Source of the DNA: Sipunculus nudus
Lineage: Eukaryota > Annelida > Sipuncula > Golfingiida > Sipunculidae
Direction: 5' to 3'
NCBI GenBank assembly: GCA_026874595.1
Contig: CM049314.1
Location: 72,184,300-72,248,299 of the forward strand
DNA: 64,000 bases
This document shows positions 22,501 through 36,700 of the stretch, piece by piece (positions within the stretch are counted from its first letter, which is position 1; every line of letters starts with the position of its first letter). The notes beneath the pieces are model-generated. The model was given only the letters and a program-made list of their open reading frames with translations. It had not been told where the DNA came from and made no database searches. Position numbers and translations under genes: made by a program.

Positions 22501-25500
22501 ACTTGCCAATATCAGACACAACCTTTACATTTTGTTTACAACTCTACAGTACTCATGGATCATCAAAATCTCTACTTTAATAGATTCAGTCTGTTAAGTG
22601 TATTTTGTTATCTAAACAGATGATTATGGTAACTATTAACCTATCAAACTAAGTTTGTCTTTCAATGTGGAAGTGTATATGTTTGTGTTTCAGGCAAGAT
22701 TTGAACTCCTTGTTAGACATATGATAAATTACTTATACAGCACACATTTCGAAAAATCATGAAGACTTTTTGAGGAAAATTAAACTTAAATGAAACACAT
22801 CATGGTAATAAAATACAAAACTACTCAATAACTAAAATAGTACTAAAGGACAGAAATGGTGTGATAACACAAGGCTAAATGACAAATTATGAATGATGAG
22901 CCAAAGTTCTTCTAAATAACATGTTTACTTTAAAAAAGACAAAGAATTATATAATATTTAGTTATTATTGTTCTTATTATGTGAACTATACTCGGGTACA
23001 TTTGAGTTTGCATCCACAGGTATCATTTCCAGTAAGAATATCTACAGTATGTCTTCTTTTCTAATCAATTGGAACTCTGATTTACCGTCACTGGAGTGCT
23101 GGCCCTCCATTCTGAGCATTGCTTCAGCCATGTTGACCTGGTCGTAGACCTCAGCCTGAAGCAGGACTCCTTTAACCAAGTCATAGCCAAAACCTGGATG
23201 CTGCTGCTCCACCTAGTGGGGAACATATGAACTCAATAAATCAACATCACCAACTTGAGGCAAATATGTGAATTTAAAACATCTATATATTCTCAAATGG
23301 TGGCACTTATATAAACTTCACACAAGCAAAATATTACAACATATCTGCATAAATTATATCTTGATTGTAGTGTTTATTTGTTTGTAATTACTGAGTTTGT
23401 TAAATAGTTCTTATATCAACTAATAGGTGGCAGCAGGGTTTCAGTCTAGTCAGCAAAATGGCACCTCAGCACCTGGTATGATATCATAAATGATTAATTA
23501 AAAATAGCTTTCTCTATTTCTTTTTTCTAGATACAATATCGTACTGTTTAAAAGCTTATTTATATATATTATACTAAAAATTCAATCCCACTGCAATGTT
23601 GCCAATAGTCATTATGTGTGTGAATGACATACTAATATCCAATTGATGAACTCGATCTTGTCAATGGACAACATCTAAACCAGAATGAATACCAAATATT
23701 TAGGGATGTCTGACAAGGCATAATATTTTTTACTGGAAAAAAATTAAGGACAAATTGGAAGGTCAAATATGGTATCTATGAGTTGTTCTTAATTTCATAA
23801 AGATGACTGATAACAATATTCAGAATGAAGATTTTCAGAATGCATGGTTAATCAAGCCTGACAGTCACAGCTCTACTCCTTGATACAGCATAGGTATCAG
23901 CTGGTGACATACCTTTATAAACGCAGCTCTTAAACTTTGTGCTGCTGCTAAATTCTTCTTTTCTAGCTGCAAAGAGAGAAAACAACATTTTGTAGAGATC
24001 ATAACCTGGTCCAGGATCCACAGGCGACAAACTTACAAGTCTCTGAGTTGATGAATATTATTCTTTATAGTAACTATAGAGCAGAGGGGGCAGCCCATGC
24101 TTAGGGGCTGGCCCCCAGTTACAACAAGGGACCCATGGGTCACGGCGCTCAGCTGTTATATATGATAAAATATGATTTTGGAAAGAGGCACATGCTTGTT
24201 TTGTGTGGTAATAAATATAAGCTTTATTATGAGTTGTTGGTGTTTAGCTTATGTATGATTTTGATAGTATCTTTGGAGACAGGGAAGAGGATTGATTTCA
24301 TTTAATTTATTAACAAATGGAGTGCTATTGTCACACAGATTTTGACTTGGCCATATAACTTATAAGCTGCACATATTATAAAAGAGTTTAACTATTTATT
24401 AAAATTTAATAACAAATATTGTGCCAATATAATTTTTATTAAAATAAGAAAATCATATGATTTTTTTTAAATAAAATATAGCTGAAATGATTATTGAAAT
24501 AATATTATAGAATATATTCATGAATGCATTCATGAATACATTTTGAAAGTATCTGCACTGGTATTCAAATACTTTCATTTTTACCTTAATTCCCATTCTT
24601 ATGCAATAAAATTTTTTAATGCAGTACATATTCATATTCGTATTCAAATACATTTGCGAAGCATTCGCACCATGTCTAGTATTTATTCAGTTTTAGCCAA
24701 ACAAAGATGTTGAGAATCAAGAATATACAAAATCTACAAATTTAAATAATGATCATAAGTACCTGGTTTTATGGCTTTCATTTATATAAAAAAAAATAAA
24801 TTTATTTTTTTATCATTTTATTTTTTTTATCATTAAAATTTCACTGAAAAATACCATAGGTGACTGCATGGTGTTATTTGGAATAACATTGACATTGACA
24901 TTCTATCCATCCATACAAGATTCTTACATCATCAGTAGTGTCAAGTTAATTTTCTGTTACTCATCAACTAACAAATTCCTTTTCTATTAATTTTTCTTTA
25001 ATTTGTTATAAAAAACAATTCAAAATTATTAATTTATTGTTTATTGTTATGTTGTTTTTCAAAACAACTACTAGATGAGTTGGGTTGGACACCTTGATCA
25101 ACTGTGGCTGGGCATTAGCTGCCTGGCTGCCGCAGTGTATGCTTCGCTCAAGCATGCATAATCTGATGAAAGGTCAACAAGGTCAACATACAGGTGACTG
25201 AAGAGGGGCTGGATTAAGCCTGGGTCTGACATGGTCTCATATAAACATTAATAAAAGCTACAATATTTGGCCAATTTCTTTCAGCATTCTAAACTACAAA
25301 GATGAAATCCTTATGTGTGCATGATATGAAAATTATGCTCTCAGGAAACAAACGTGCCATGGTAAAAGTTGGGCAAAATTTAAGGTACTAATTTTATATT
25401 TATACTAATAACTTAAAAAAATCAGAACTAACTTTTGGTATTCAATTGAATCTTGATTAAATAATGTTACATCCCTGACAAAAAATAATCTCTAGCTTCA

Positions 25501-28500
25501 GCAATCCTCTTGTTAAGGGAGTAAATATATTTCTTGTTTTTTTTTTTAAAAGTGCATTATGTTTGGGCCCATAACTTAAAACAATTACGCAATACTGACA
25601 TCATTTCTGGCATGTGCTTAGCGAATGTATAGAAAAATATGTATATTATATATGATCAAAGTCAGATCAGTGGTTTTGATATTTGGCAGTCTTACAGTGG
25701 AACAATGGGATTTTAATTGAAAAACGAAGTTTTTCATTAATATTTCAAAGGAAATTTGCCAATTTTAAAAAAAATTTAACAGATTTTGATTTAATTTTTG
25801 GTATACAATTAAATTTTGATCAATTAAAATTGTATTAATGAAAAAAAGTCCCTACCTTTAACACTTTTGGTCTTAAGTGACCAAATATCTTTCCTGATTT
25901 TTTTACAAAGTCCATTATGTTTGGGCCCATAACTTTTTAAAATTAAATAATACTGACTTAATTTCTGGCATGTACATAGGAATTATATAGAGGAATATTT
26001 ATAGTAAATATGAAGAAAACCAGATGAGTGGTTTTGATATTAGGCAGTCCTGAAGTGTGAAAATAGATTTCTAATAAAAGATTGAGGTTTTTCCTTAATA
26101 TCTTGAAGGAATGAAGTCCTATTGACCCAATTTTTGGCATGGTAGGAAATTTTTGGGACATCTAACTGTATGGCGAATTTCAGATTCGTAGGTTCAATGG
26201 TGTCGAAACGTGCCAGTCTAACGGACGGACAGACGGACATCTGGACAGACGGACGGACGACGGACAATGGACCACGACTATAGCTCAGATGACTTGTAGT
26301 CAGCTGAGCTAAATAACTGACTCTCAACACATCACATCTATCCCAGCAAGATTCATAAAATACAGAGTTACCAATCAGAGATTTTCCTGATGTGTCACAA
26401 TATATACAATTAAAGAAAGGTCTGCACAGGAGCTGAATGAAAGTGCAATTAGACTCAATAGAGTTGTCATGTAATCAAGGCTAAGCAATTACAGTCCTTA
26501 TGTACATACCCGGCAACTCAGGTCTGACACTTGAATACACAAAGTCCCAATTTACTTAAACACCTGCACCTTACTTATTATATAAACATGATGAAATACA
26601 GAGAGTGAGAATTGCAGTTAAATATACTGGCCCTTAGTAAATTACAATTTGATGATGAATATATATAAATTATGAATATTTAGTCAATTGAAATTTATAA
26701 AATTTTACTGAACTCTTGTGTGAGTGTGTGGGTAATGAGTGGGCAGAAAAAAATTCTGAACATGGGACCTGTGGTTCATGGCGCTCAGCTGAAACTGATT
26801 ATGAGAATATTTGTATAAAATCCTAGCTGTCATATGATTGTGCACTTTTATGGACCCAGTAAATGAAAGATGTAAGAGCATTTTTGACAGACTGACAAAT
26901 TTGACAACAATGTACATGTATACCACCATGTGTAATCACACTAAATATTTCTTTGTTGAAAATGTCAAAATCCAACTGTTCACTTTTGTGGATAAAAGGA
27001 CACCTAATTACCTTCATGTGATGGTATGAGCTAATTTTTTAAAAAATTTAGTATAAATCATAAACTTAGTTTATCAGTCATATAATTTGTTCAAATTTTG
27101 TGTGATAAAGAGGTAACACAGAGTATGTAGTTTATCATTGAGATAGCACCACATTAACATGCACCTGGTAGCCACAACGCAAGGCCTTAGTCTGTGGACT
27201 TTGGACTGAAGGAGTGGGTGTATGTACACAAGTGTTTGTAGATATTTACTTCCTGATAGAAAGAATCGTCTTAAATATAGCAGTTAACACAACAAACCAT
27301 GGTTTACAGGAATATTTCTGATGGACCTACCTTCTTATATGGTGTGCAGTTACAATTGGGATACAAAATCTGAGAGATTAAATTGTCTGCTAAAATTCTA
27401 AAAGAGTGTCAGTTTGAAGTGGTTGCAGCTGTGATTTGAGAAACAAAATGGCTGCCAGTCTACCAACTTCTGCAAAAGATATGAGAGAATGCAGCGTCTG
27501 CCTGGAGGACATGCTGCAGAAGTCACCAAAGCTGCTGGAATGTAAGCACTCCTTCTGCACACCATGTCTGTCTGCACTAGCTGAGGCACACACCAGTACC
27601 TTAGGAATGAAAGTTTCATGTCCAAACTGTAAACACAGTACAATAATCAAATCAGGGACACTGTCTGATCTTCCTGATAATTTCCTACTCCAAGAGCTAA
27701 AAACAGCACTAGAAGACCAGATAAGTTGCAACTACTGTTTCTACTGCAGCGTGTCTCATATTGAGGCATTTGCTACCAGCCTTTGTAATACCTGTTGTAG
27801 ATTCATGTGTAAGAACTGCTCAGAGAAACACAGAAAAAGGTTTGCAAAGCATGAAATTATGTTAATCATGAAAGAAAAACAGCAAGAGCGTTGTCAGGAA
27901 CACAATCAGTTGGTTGTGAATGTTTGCTCTGCCTGCTCCCCGAGGCGTCTTCTTTGTGATGTATGTATGATGCTGGATGAGCCATGCCATGGTGATGAAC
28001 AACTGATTGACTACACAACCGCTTTGTCCCGAGAAGTAGATGACCTCAGATTAACATCAGATCAATGCAATGTTGATGATGTGCTGTCAAAATTTGAAGG
28101 TTTCATAAAGGGAGAATTGTCTGATGTGCAGGAAAATGTTGTCTTTATCAAACAGGGTCTTGATTGCCTGGTGAAAAAGATAACTTCACAGATCAAAGAG
28201 TCTGTGGATTACAAAGCATTAAATCTTGCTGCGAACACAGTGAAGGCATGCAAAATAAAAGCACTGAAACTACTGAAAAGTGATGTGAGGCAGCTGGATA
28301 GCATTTATGCTGTCAAAGAAGAGATCACAAAGGCTCTGAAATCATTTTCTGAGAAAGAGAAAAAAACAGAGGCTGCCTGTAAAACATGTGGTTCTGATCC
28401 AAGGGTTCTGCAGGAACTGGTGAAAATTAAGCAATGTTTGTATGTGTTACAAAACAGGCCAAAGCCTGTCTCATGCTGGCCCACCAAGGCTACTGTAAGC

Positions 28501-30740
28501 AAACTAAGGGCAACAAAGAAAGGCTGGGTGGTGTTTGTCTGCCAGGATAACCCTGTTATAATGGAGATAAGCCCTGATGGAATGAAGCGTCAGCTGCAGA
28601 CACAACATGTACCTCATAACAGGGAAAATGTGTCTATAGATATCTTTGACAACAATATGTACATCACCAGCCATAATAATTTAGACATCAATGTATACCT
28701 GTACAAATGTGATCTGTCAACAGACTTTCATAAACCTTTTCCTTCCTTTTCCCAACTGAAACCCTTGAACAGATTTTGGGGCTGGAGTGTGGCTGACATG
28801 TGTGTATGTAATGCCAACAACATCATGTTAGTTCGTGGAAGTGCATGTCTTCATCGATATGATGAAAGCTCTGATACAGTGATGGACTTAAAATGTCCCT
28901 TTGCTGATGTGTGTATCCAACTCACCTCTGTGAAAGTGGATGGCCATCCTAGATTCATAGCTACTTATGTAAACAAAAAAGTTATAATTCTCCATGATAA
29001 CGAAGGCAACACAATACAGACTATAAGTAAGTATGGATCCCAATTTAAACAGCCAAGGGCTACAACAATCAATGCAGTGGGGAATATACTGGTGGCAGAC
29101 TTTGAGACCTGTAAAATAGTGGAGATCACGCTGAAGGGTGAGTTTGTACGAGATGTGCTGACAAAAGAGGATGGACTAGGACACCCTGTTAATGTGGCGT
29201 ACAGTCGTCCTTACTTGTGGGTGGCAGACCAGACACAAGATGGAAAATTTCAGCTGAAATGTTTCCTACTGTGAATTAAATGTCTAGGAGGAAAGGGGAC
29301 TCATAGTTCCTTACCAATATAAGTATTTATTTTTAAAGGCTTCATATGTATACACAGTAACACAGGTGTTTATTTGTTTATGACCACTCTTAAATTCTAA
29401 TTTTAGTCATGCACCGTGCAGAATGAAAAATAATGTGACGATGATGATGATAATAATAAGGAATGAATATGATAAACATTTTAAGGGTCATAAAGCACCA
29501 AAAATGTGTCAAAAGTTTAATCATGAAAAGGGACTCATGGGTAACGGGGCTCTGCTGTCCATAAGGGTAAAATGATTTTTGTATGTAAAAAAAAACGATT
29601 TTCAGTTTGATTTTTATAAATTTCTTTAAAATATTCAGGAGAGGGGTTACATATATTTGTCAAAATAGTCTGCATTGCACATAAATTTTCTTATTTCTTA
29701 GTTAACCACACAATGTCTCAAAACATTTGCTTTTACATGAAAGACTGAGAGCCTGTTATGGTTTCTGTTGGTGGTAATGAACTTATGAACTCATATTACT
29801 AGTTACAATAAAATTTCATATTTTGTAGTGCATACTTTTATATAATAATCATAAATTTATTGTATTCAATGTCCAAAATTACAAAACAGTCTATTATAAG
29901 GTGTATGGGAGGGGGGGTGGATTCACAGTCACAAAAGCTGACAACTACGATATCTATTAAATGACAATAAAGGCATAGGGAAACTCATACCTCTCATTAC
30001 CTCAAACAATGATGTAATATAAGGAGCCAGATATCACAATACCTGAACAAATTTGAATGTACTAGAAAACAATCAACAAATAAATCTGCATACACCCAAG
30101 AACTTGAATTGGCAGCACAATGTCAACCGAACAGAAAGGTATTACTGTTAGAAGGTACATACAGGTATATATTAAACAGGTATATATATATTTCAGCATG
30201 TTATACTAATATGTTGACAATATGTTCAGAGAAAGATATGACACATCATTGTTTTTATGTGACTGTCCACAGTTCATTCAACCAGTAGTAACATGTCAGG
30301 TTAACATTTTAAAAGAGTAAGAATTAAGAAAATTGAGAAAATCCATTGTTTTATTGAAGAGAGTAGCCAATTTAAATAGAAATTGTAAGAAATTTTATGA
30401 TCTATAAAAATAATGTGAATGTCAAGCCCACTGTAAAAGCCCTCGTGAATGTATAAATATTAATTTGTACACATCTTCGCACATTTGTCCTTCATTTTAC
30501 TTCACACATAAGGGTATTTTTTACTTTTCTTCTTGTAATTAATATACAGAACTGTAACAAATTGTAAAGAAGTGTAACTTGTAACTGATACAATAGGAAT
30601 TATGTTATTATTGTATATTATTGTATTGAACCAATTTTTTGTATAATTTACTGTACTGTTTCATGTCTTGTCATGTATGTATCAGGAGAGGAATTTACTA
30701 CACCATGTGTAGGGCTACACCTTTTTTTCCGAACAATAAA

Positions 30741-30783
<43 letters not shown>

Positions 30784-33700
30784 TATATTCAAGTAGACAT
30801 TTCTTGGGAGATGCCATAGTATCCTCAGACAATCCCCCCCCCCCTTCAAAAATAGGCCCCCATCTTCAGAAGCATATACTGACACTTGGCGAGCCACCAG
30901 CTGGGGATATAATAAAATACTGTTAATAATACCAAATTAAGGCATGTCACTTCAAGTTGTTTATGATTATGAGGCTCTCTTCTTGTCAATGCGAAAACTG
31001 ATATCCAGTCAAGTGTTATTATATGACATTACAAAACATTGCATGAATAGGAATTTCAAAATATGTTTACTTTGAAATTTTAAAATTTTTTCCAGTGCCT
31101 AACATAATTATTGAATTAACTTTAGGATCCTTGCACATTTCATCAGAATTTGTCACCTAAGGCAGAATAAAGAATGTATAAACAACATTCAGTATTTTTC
31201 ACAAATACAAGAGAAACCCTGAAACACTTAAAACTAACTAGATATTTGTTGGCATCGCAGGTGCCATAGTATCCCCAGACAATTACATCCCCCCCAGCCT
31301 AGAAGAATTGGATCCCATATTGAATTCAATGACACAGAAAGCTGTCCAAGTTGTATACATATGCAAAATTTTAGGCAGAAAAGTCAAACCACTACATGTA
31401 TATGAGTGATTTTATCCCACAGCAGACAAACAGGACTTGTGCAAAAATGGTGGCAGGTGGCGCCACCAGTTTCGCGTATGATAAAGAGCTATGTGAGATC
31501 TATAGGCATGCAAAATTTTGGCTGAATCGGTCAAAAGGTTCCTGAGATATGAACTTGGATGTCTGCAGCGTGAACGTGAATGTAGGTGGCGCCACCTGTC
31601 ATAAAATCAAGAAAGCTATCCAGGATGTATACACATGCCAAATTGCAGGTGAATTAGTCAAACCATTACAGAGATATGAATGATTTTAGCCCAAAGCAGA
31701 CAAACAGACAGACGCTGTGCAAAAATTGTTGCAGGTGGTGCATCCAGTTTTGCGGCGTATGATAAAGAGCTATGTAAGATCTATACAAATGCAAAATTGT
31801 GGCCAAATCGGTCAAACGGTTCCCTAGATATGAGCTTGGATGTCTGCAGCATGAACGCAAATGTAGGTGGCGCCACCTGTCATATAATCAAGAAAGCTAT
31901 TCAGGATGTATATGCATGCCGAATTTCAGATGAATTAGTCAAACCACTGCAGAGATATGAGTGATTTTAACCAAAAGGCAGATGAACAGATGGACACTGT
32001 GCAAACATGGTTGCAGGTGGCGCCACCATTTTTTGTGTATGTTATAAAGCTATCCAAGGGCTACATTTGTACAAAATTTTTTTTCCCCGAACGCTCAAAA
32101 GGTTCCCGAGATATGTGGGTTTATGTGTGGAAACAGATGCACAAATGGATGCTGGGCAGAGAGGAAAGGTCAAAGGTCAAGGCCAATTGGTTAGGCACCA
32201 GTTCACATGTGACCCGATAATTGGTGTAAGTTTCGGAAAAATCCGTCCAGTAGTCTCAGAGGAGTTCTCTGGAAATAAACCCGGCGGTGGCGGAACCTGG
32301 TCAAAAACATAGTATCCGCAAAACTTTGTTTTGGCGGATACAATAAACATAATCCCATAACCTATATCTATATATACCGCATAATATGAAAGAAATCTGT
32401 CCATTAATTGTTGACTTATAATGCTCACAGTACAGTCAAGTGGCAATTTTTGGGATATTTAATGGCACGAAAACAGGTAAAGAATAATAGGTGCCGCCAC
32501 CAGTTTCTAGAACATGATAACCCTATCCATGATCTTCGATCAACTTGATCTTGGGATCAATCCATGCAAGATTTCTTGAGATATTAAAGAATTTGTGTAA
32601 TTTTTCCAAAATAGGACCTATTCAAGGTCAAGGACACTCTCCTAGTTAAGGTCATGACCTCATTTTAGAGATCCTTCGTCCTCTGACCCATATCTATACA
32701 TATATCAAGTTTGGTAAAGATCCGTGAAATATTTTTTGAGTTATCGCGCCAACAAGATTTATATGCGGTGGCGGTGGCTTGACAGGTACAAAAACTTTGT
32801 CTGGGGATACAATTAACAAATCACAGGCCTGACTATCGCAAAAAAAAACACTTGAAGCGGCTAGTGTTATGAATGATGTACACGCTTCACAGGCAATTAA
32901 TCACTTCATGGAGTATATTACTTATACCACAACCTTAACAGGTTAATCAACAGGTAATATGACACTGTATGTATAGGTTAAACTAAAATAAGTTCTGTCT
33001 CCATAAGAAACAACCCTGAAAACTCATATGATTCATCTGGTGATAAACATGTTCAAGAGAGTATAATCTCTCTCTCTCTCTCACACACACACACATATAT
33101 TAAAGGTGCCGATAATATTTTAAACAACTTAATTCTAATGTGCACAAAAACTCTCTATAATCCTTAGAAATCACTTTTGGGTTCTCTAATGCCCCTTTTA
33201 AATAATTTATCTCAATATGGCCTTATAATAAAAAACATAACCAAATTTAAGTATCTATACTGCACAGATTTAAAATATATGTATTCATTTGTGATTTAGG
33301 CCAAAAAATTTTGAGCTGCAGCCGCTCGGATATTTCTTTCAAGTAGATAAAATCATACAATTTCCTTTGTTATGTAGTACTTTAGCTTGTTTAGCAAAAT
33401 AAATCTGTTATTATCATGTTTTTTCCCTTATCATTTGACATTTTTATCGAAACATACACAAAAAAAAATAAAAATAAAAAAACCGCCCGCCCACATTGAT
33501 TTATGAAAAAAAGTGCCTGAGAACCATACCTTTTTTTTATTTTGGCCTTATAATTAGCTCTTGTAACTATTATGTTTCCATTACAATACAAAGTGTGTGT
33601 TTGCACATATACAATACATATATATATATAATATTTACATATATATATGTGTGTGTGTGTGTGTAATACACTCCATACTACTCATATCTTCAATTTAATG

Positions 33701-36700
33701 AAATAAAAGGACTGATGAAGAACAGCTCTGGGTCATCATAGAGCATTGACAGCTTTTAGTGTTAAATCAAGTTCCATTTGTTGTACATATATAATTCTCA
33801 TGCATGGAACAGTTTGTATTTTCGTCGATAAACCAAAACCATAATATAACATGATCCGTCATGCATGACTCTGTTGTGCTGGCTGGGCGTTACCAAGATG
33901 TCAAAAAGATGCCTCTCCCAAAACTTATTACGTATACCTTAGATAGGTGTACTTCATGCATGAGTCATTTCACTTTGGCTATGGCTAGGTACATCAGTGG
34001 TGGATCCAAGGGGGGGGGGGGGGTTCAAACCTAACCCCACTATTTGGAGCCAAAAAAACCTTTTTCTTATGGTTCCAAAACAAATTGTGCAATCCTGACA
34101 CCCTCCTTCCTGGACCAGAGGACTTTTTAGATTTACTTTCAGTCTTCCAAGGCGTGACCCTCCCCTTTCCAAAATCCTGAATCCTTCCCTGTACATGCAT
34201 GTTCTTTGCACTTATGTAACAGATTTGGAACACTCTTTGTAAGTATGAATCATGTACAGTGCTCATTAAAGAAAACAAATTTCATAAGCATTATTCATTA
34301 AAACTAGTGATATACCCTTCACACAGCTGATCAGCAACATCCAGGTTTTAGTCTGAATGACATCTGACTTTTGACATCCAGGTTTTAGTTAGAGCAACAT
34401 CTGACATGTGATGTCCAGGGTTTAATCCATATGAATTTAGACAATGGCAGCCACAAAACAATTGTTTAAACACAGGCACTCATTACCAATTCTCTTTATA
34501 CCAGGTACTATGTTTTCATGGTAAAGTCCGTGCCTTGGCTGTGATTTGAACTCACTCCCCATTTTGAGACGTTTATCCTAAACCTGGATCACTGAAGCCA
34601 GTTTCAATGCCAGATTTATCTTTAAATATGGTAACTTGGTTTGAATTCCAATGAGACCATTATAACTTAATTATTTCTTATGTTCATCTTAAGATATCAC
34701 CATGGAAACTATCTGTGAAGAACTATCAAATATCAGCACCAAAGAGTGTGCTTTCTAAATTACTGTTATTTCAGATAACTATAAAATAAACATATAAATA
34801 TATACTCTATGCCCTTAGTACCCATCTGTGACATCAACCACCACTGAATATTAGGTTAAAGTATTCACTTTGAAAGATAATTATCATTACAACAATTATA
34901 TGCAACCTAGATTTCATGCTCCTGAGGGAGCGGTAATCTTATGCTTAGAACAACAGAAGCTACGGATATAGGAAATAGGCCTACAGGTAAAGCGCTGTGT
35001 AAAGAGCGTATCTGGAATTTCCTTGAGGAATAACCCACTAGGCCTATGAATTGCTATGGGGTCTTCAATTCAATTTGATAATCAATTATTGCTTTTTGAT
35101 TTGATTCTCAATTTGACTAATGTATACAGTCATAATATTCTGTAAGAGACACATATCTACTTAAAGTTTTCATCTACGAGCATAAAAACTAAAACCCTGC
35201 AAACAAAACCACTTCCACAAAATGTTTAAGGTGGCAGGGTCTTATTTGACCCTGCTTGGGATCAGGGGAATGAAGTTTACTAGTGGAGCTAATAATCTGT
35301 GAGCTGATCTTGTGTGTATATACTGTATATGTAATCGAGACCAGCTAAGGCATAATGTCGGTCATGTTTGTTTAGTGAATCGTGATATCTTATCAGACAA
35401 TGTACATAACAAGCTTCCTCATTCAAAATGAGTACAACAGAGTTTGGTGCATTGTTCCAAAAAGATAACAATATATATTAACCAGAGGATATATGCTTAA
35501 TTCAGTTATTTGTTCAGACAATACCTGCAATATGTAACCAGATCAAATTTGATGCATACAAAATAATAAATATTATCTTAATGTCTACTGTATCACTGTA
35601 ATGAACTAATGATAAACTGGTTCTCTGACATTGGATACACCACAATACAAAGATGTCCTTGCATCAATAAGTTCATATTATGTGAAGATCTGATGGAAAA
35701 TGATATAGATCTAACATATAACAATATACAAATATTTTATATATAGTCACTCAGTCTCAGCTTTCATCTCAGGGGAAACCCCATTGGTCATAGAAAAGGA
35801 CAAGACAATGTTTTTACCTTTTCTTGAGAATAAAATTAACTTTTGATTGAGTATCTTTCCTCTATACTAGGACAGGGAGGGACTGATGAGTTTATTTCTA
35901 TATTCATATCTGGGTAAACAAACTTTGTGGGTGGACCTACCTCACCCCCCCCCCCCCTCCAGGTACAAACCATCCATTTGAAATTTAAAAAAAAAATCCC
36001 CCTTTTTTCTGTCATATTTTCTGTTTGTGCTGGATCTCCTTTGCAGCTGAATTCCAAAAGTTGAAATTAGGGCACAACATTTTCCAAAGGTCCTAAATTT
36101 CATAGCAAATTCCCTATTATCACTCAGTTGCAGGTCTTGTGTTCACCTAATATTAAATTTTAAATTTATAAGTTGGTTCTGAATAGATTTTGACAGTTAA
36201 GTTATCTTTTCATGAAAGAGGGTTTATAATTTAAACTATTAATAACTGTTATTACACTTCATGCATTGCACTTTTTTTCATATTTTTTTATAGAATGAGG
36301 ATATACTGTGGAAGTGGTTTTGTAAGGGGGATTTTTATTTTCGCCCTTTTGGCAGGAGCCTGATTTGCACTTAATTAAGGAGACGCTTTATTTCAAACAC
36401 CCAAGACAAGTCAGTGTAGTTTACTTTACTGTCACTTTTGTTAGAGACAAGTTAAAGAGTAATGGCAAATAGAATAGATGATGCCATGTCATATACCGTA
36501 AAATCTGTGAAATTTTGTACCTCGATGAATTTCGTACACAGTCTTTCTTCAGTAACCATAATTATTAAAATGACATGTTAAATTTCGAACTGCCGGTGGT
36601 CTGTTATGCCACATTTGACATAAGCAGGACTGCCGTGAATGTAACACTGACGTAACCTCACCATGTTATCTGGTTTTGAACAAGCCTACCGGTCCAATCG

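Noticed and set aside
32007-32312. Open frames within the repeat at 31430-32340
   Set aside because: They read through repeat modules and are not conserved between units.
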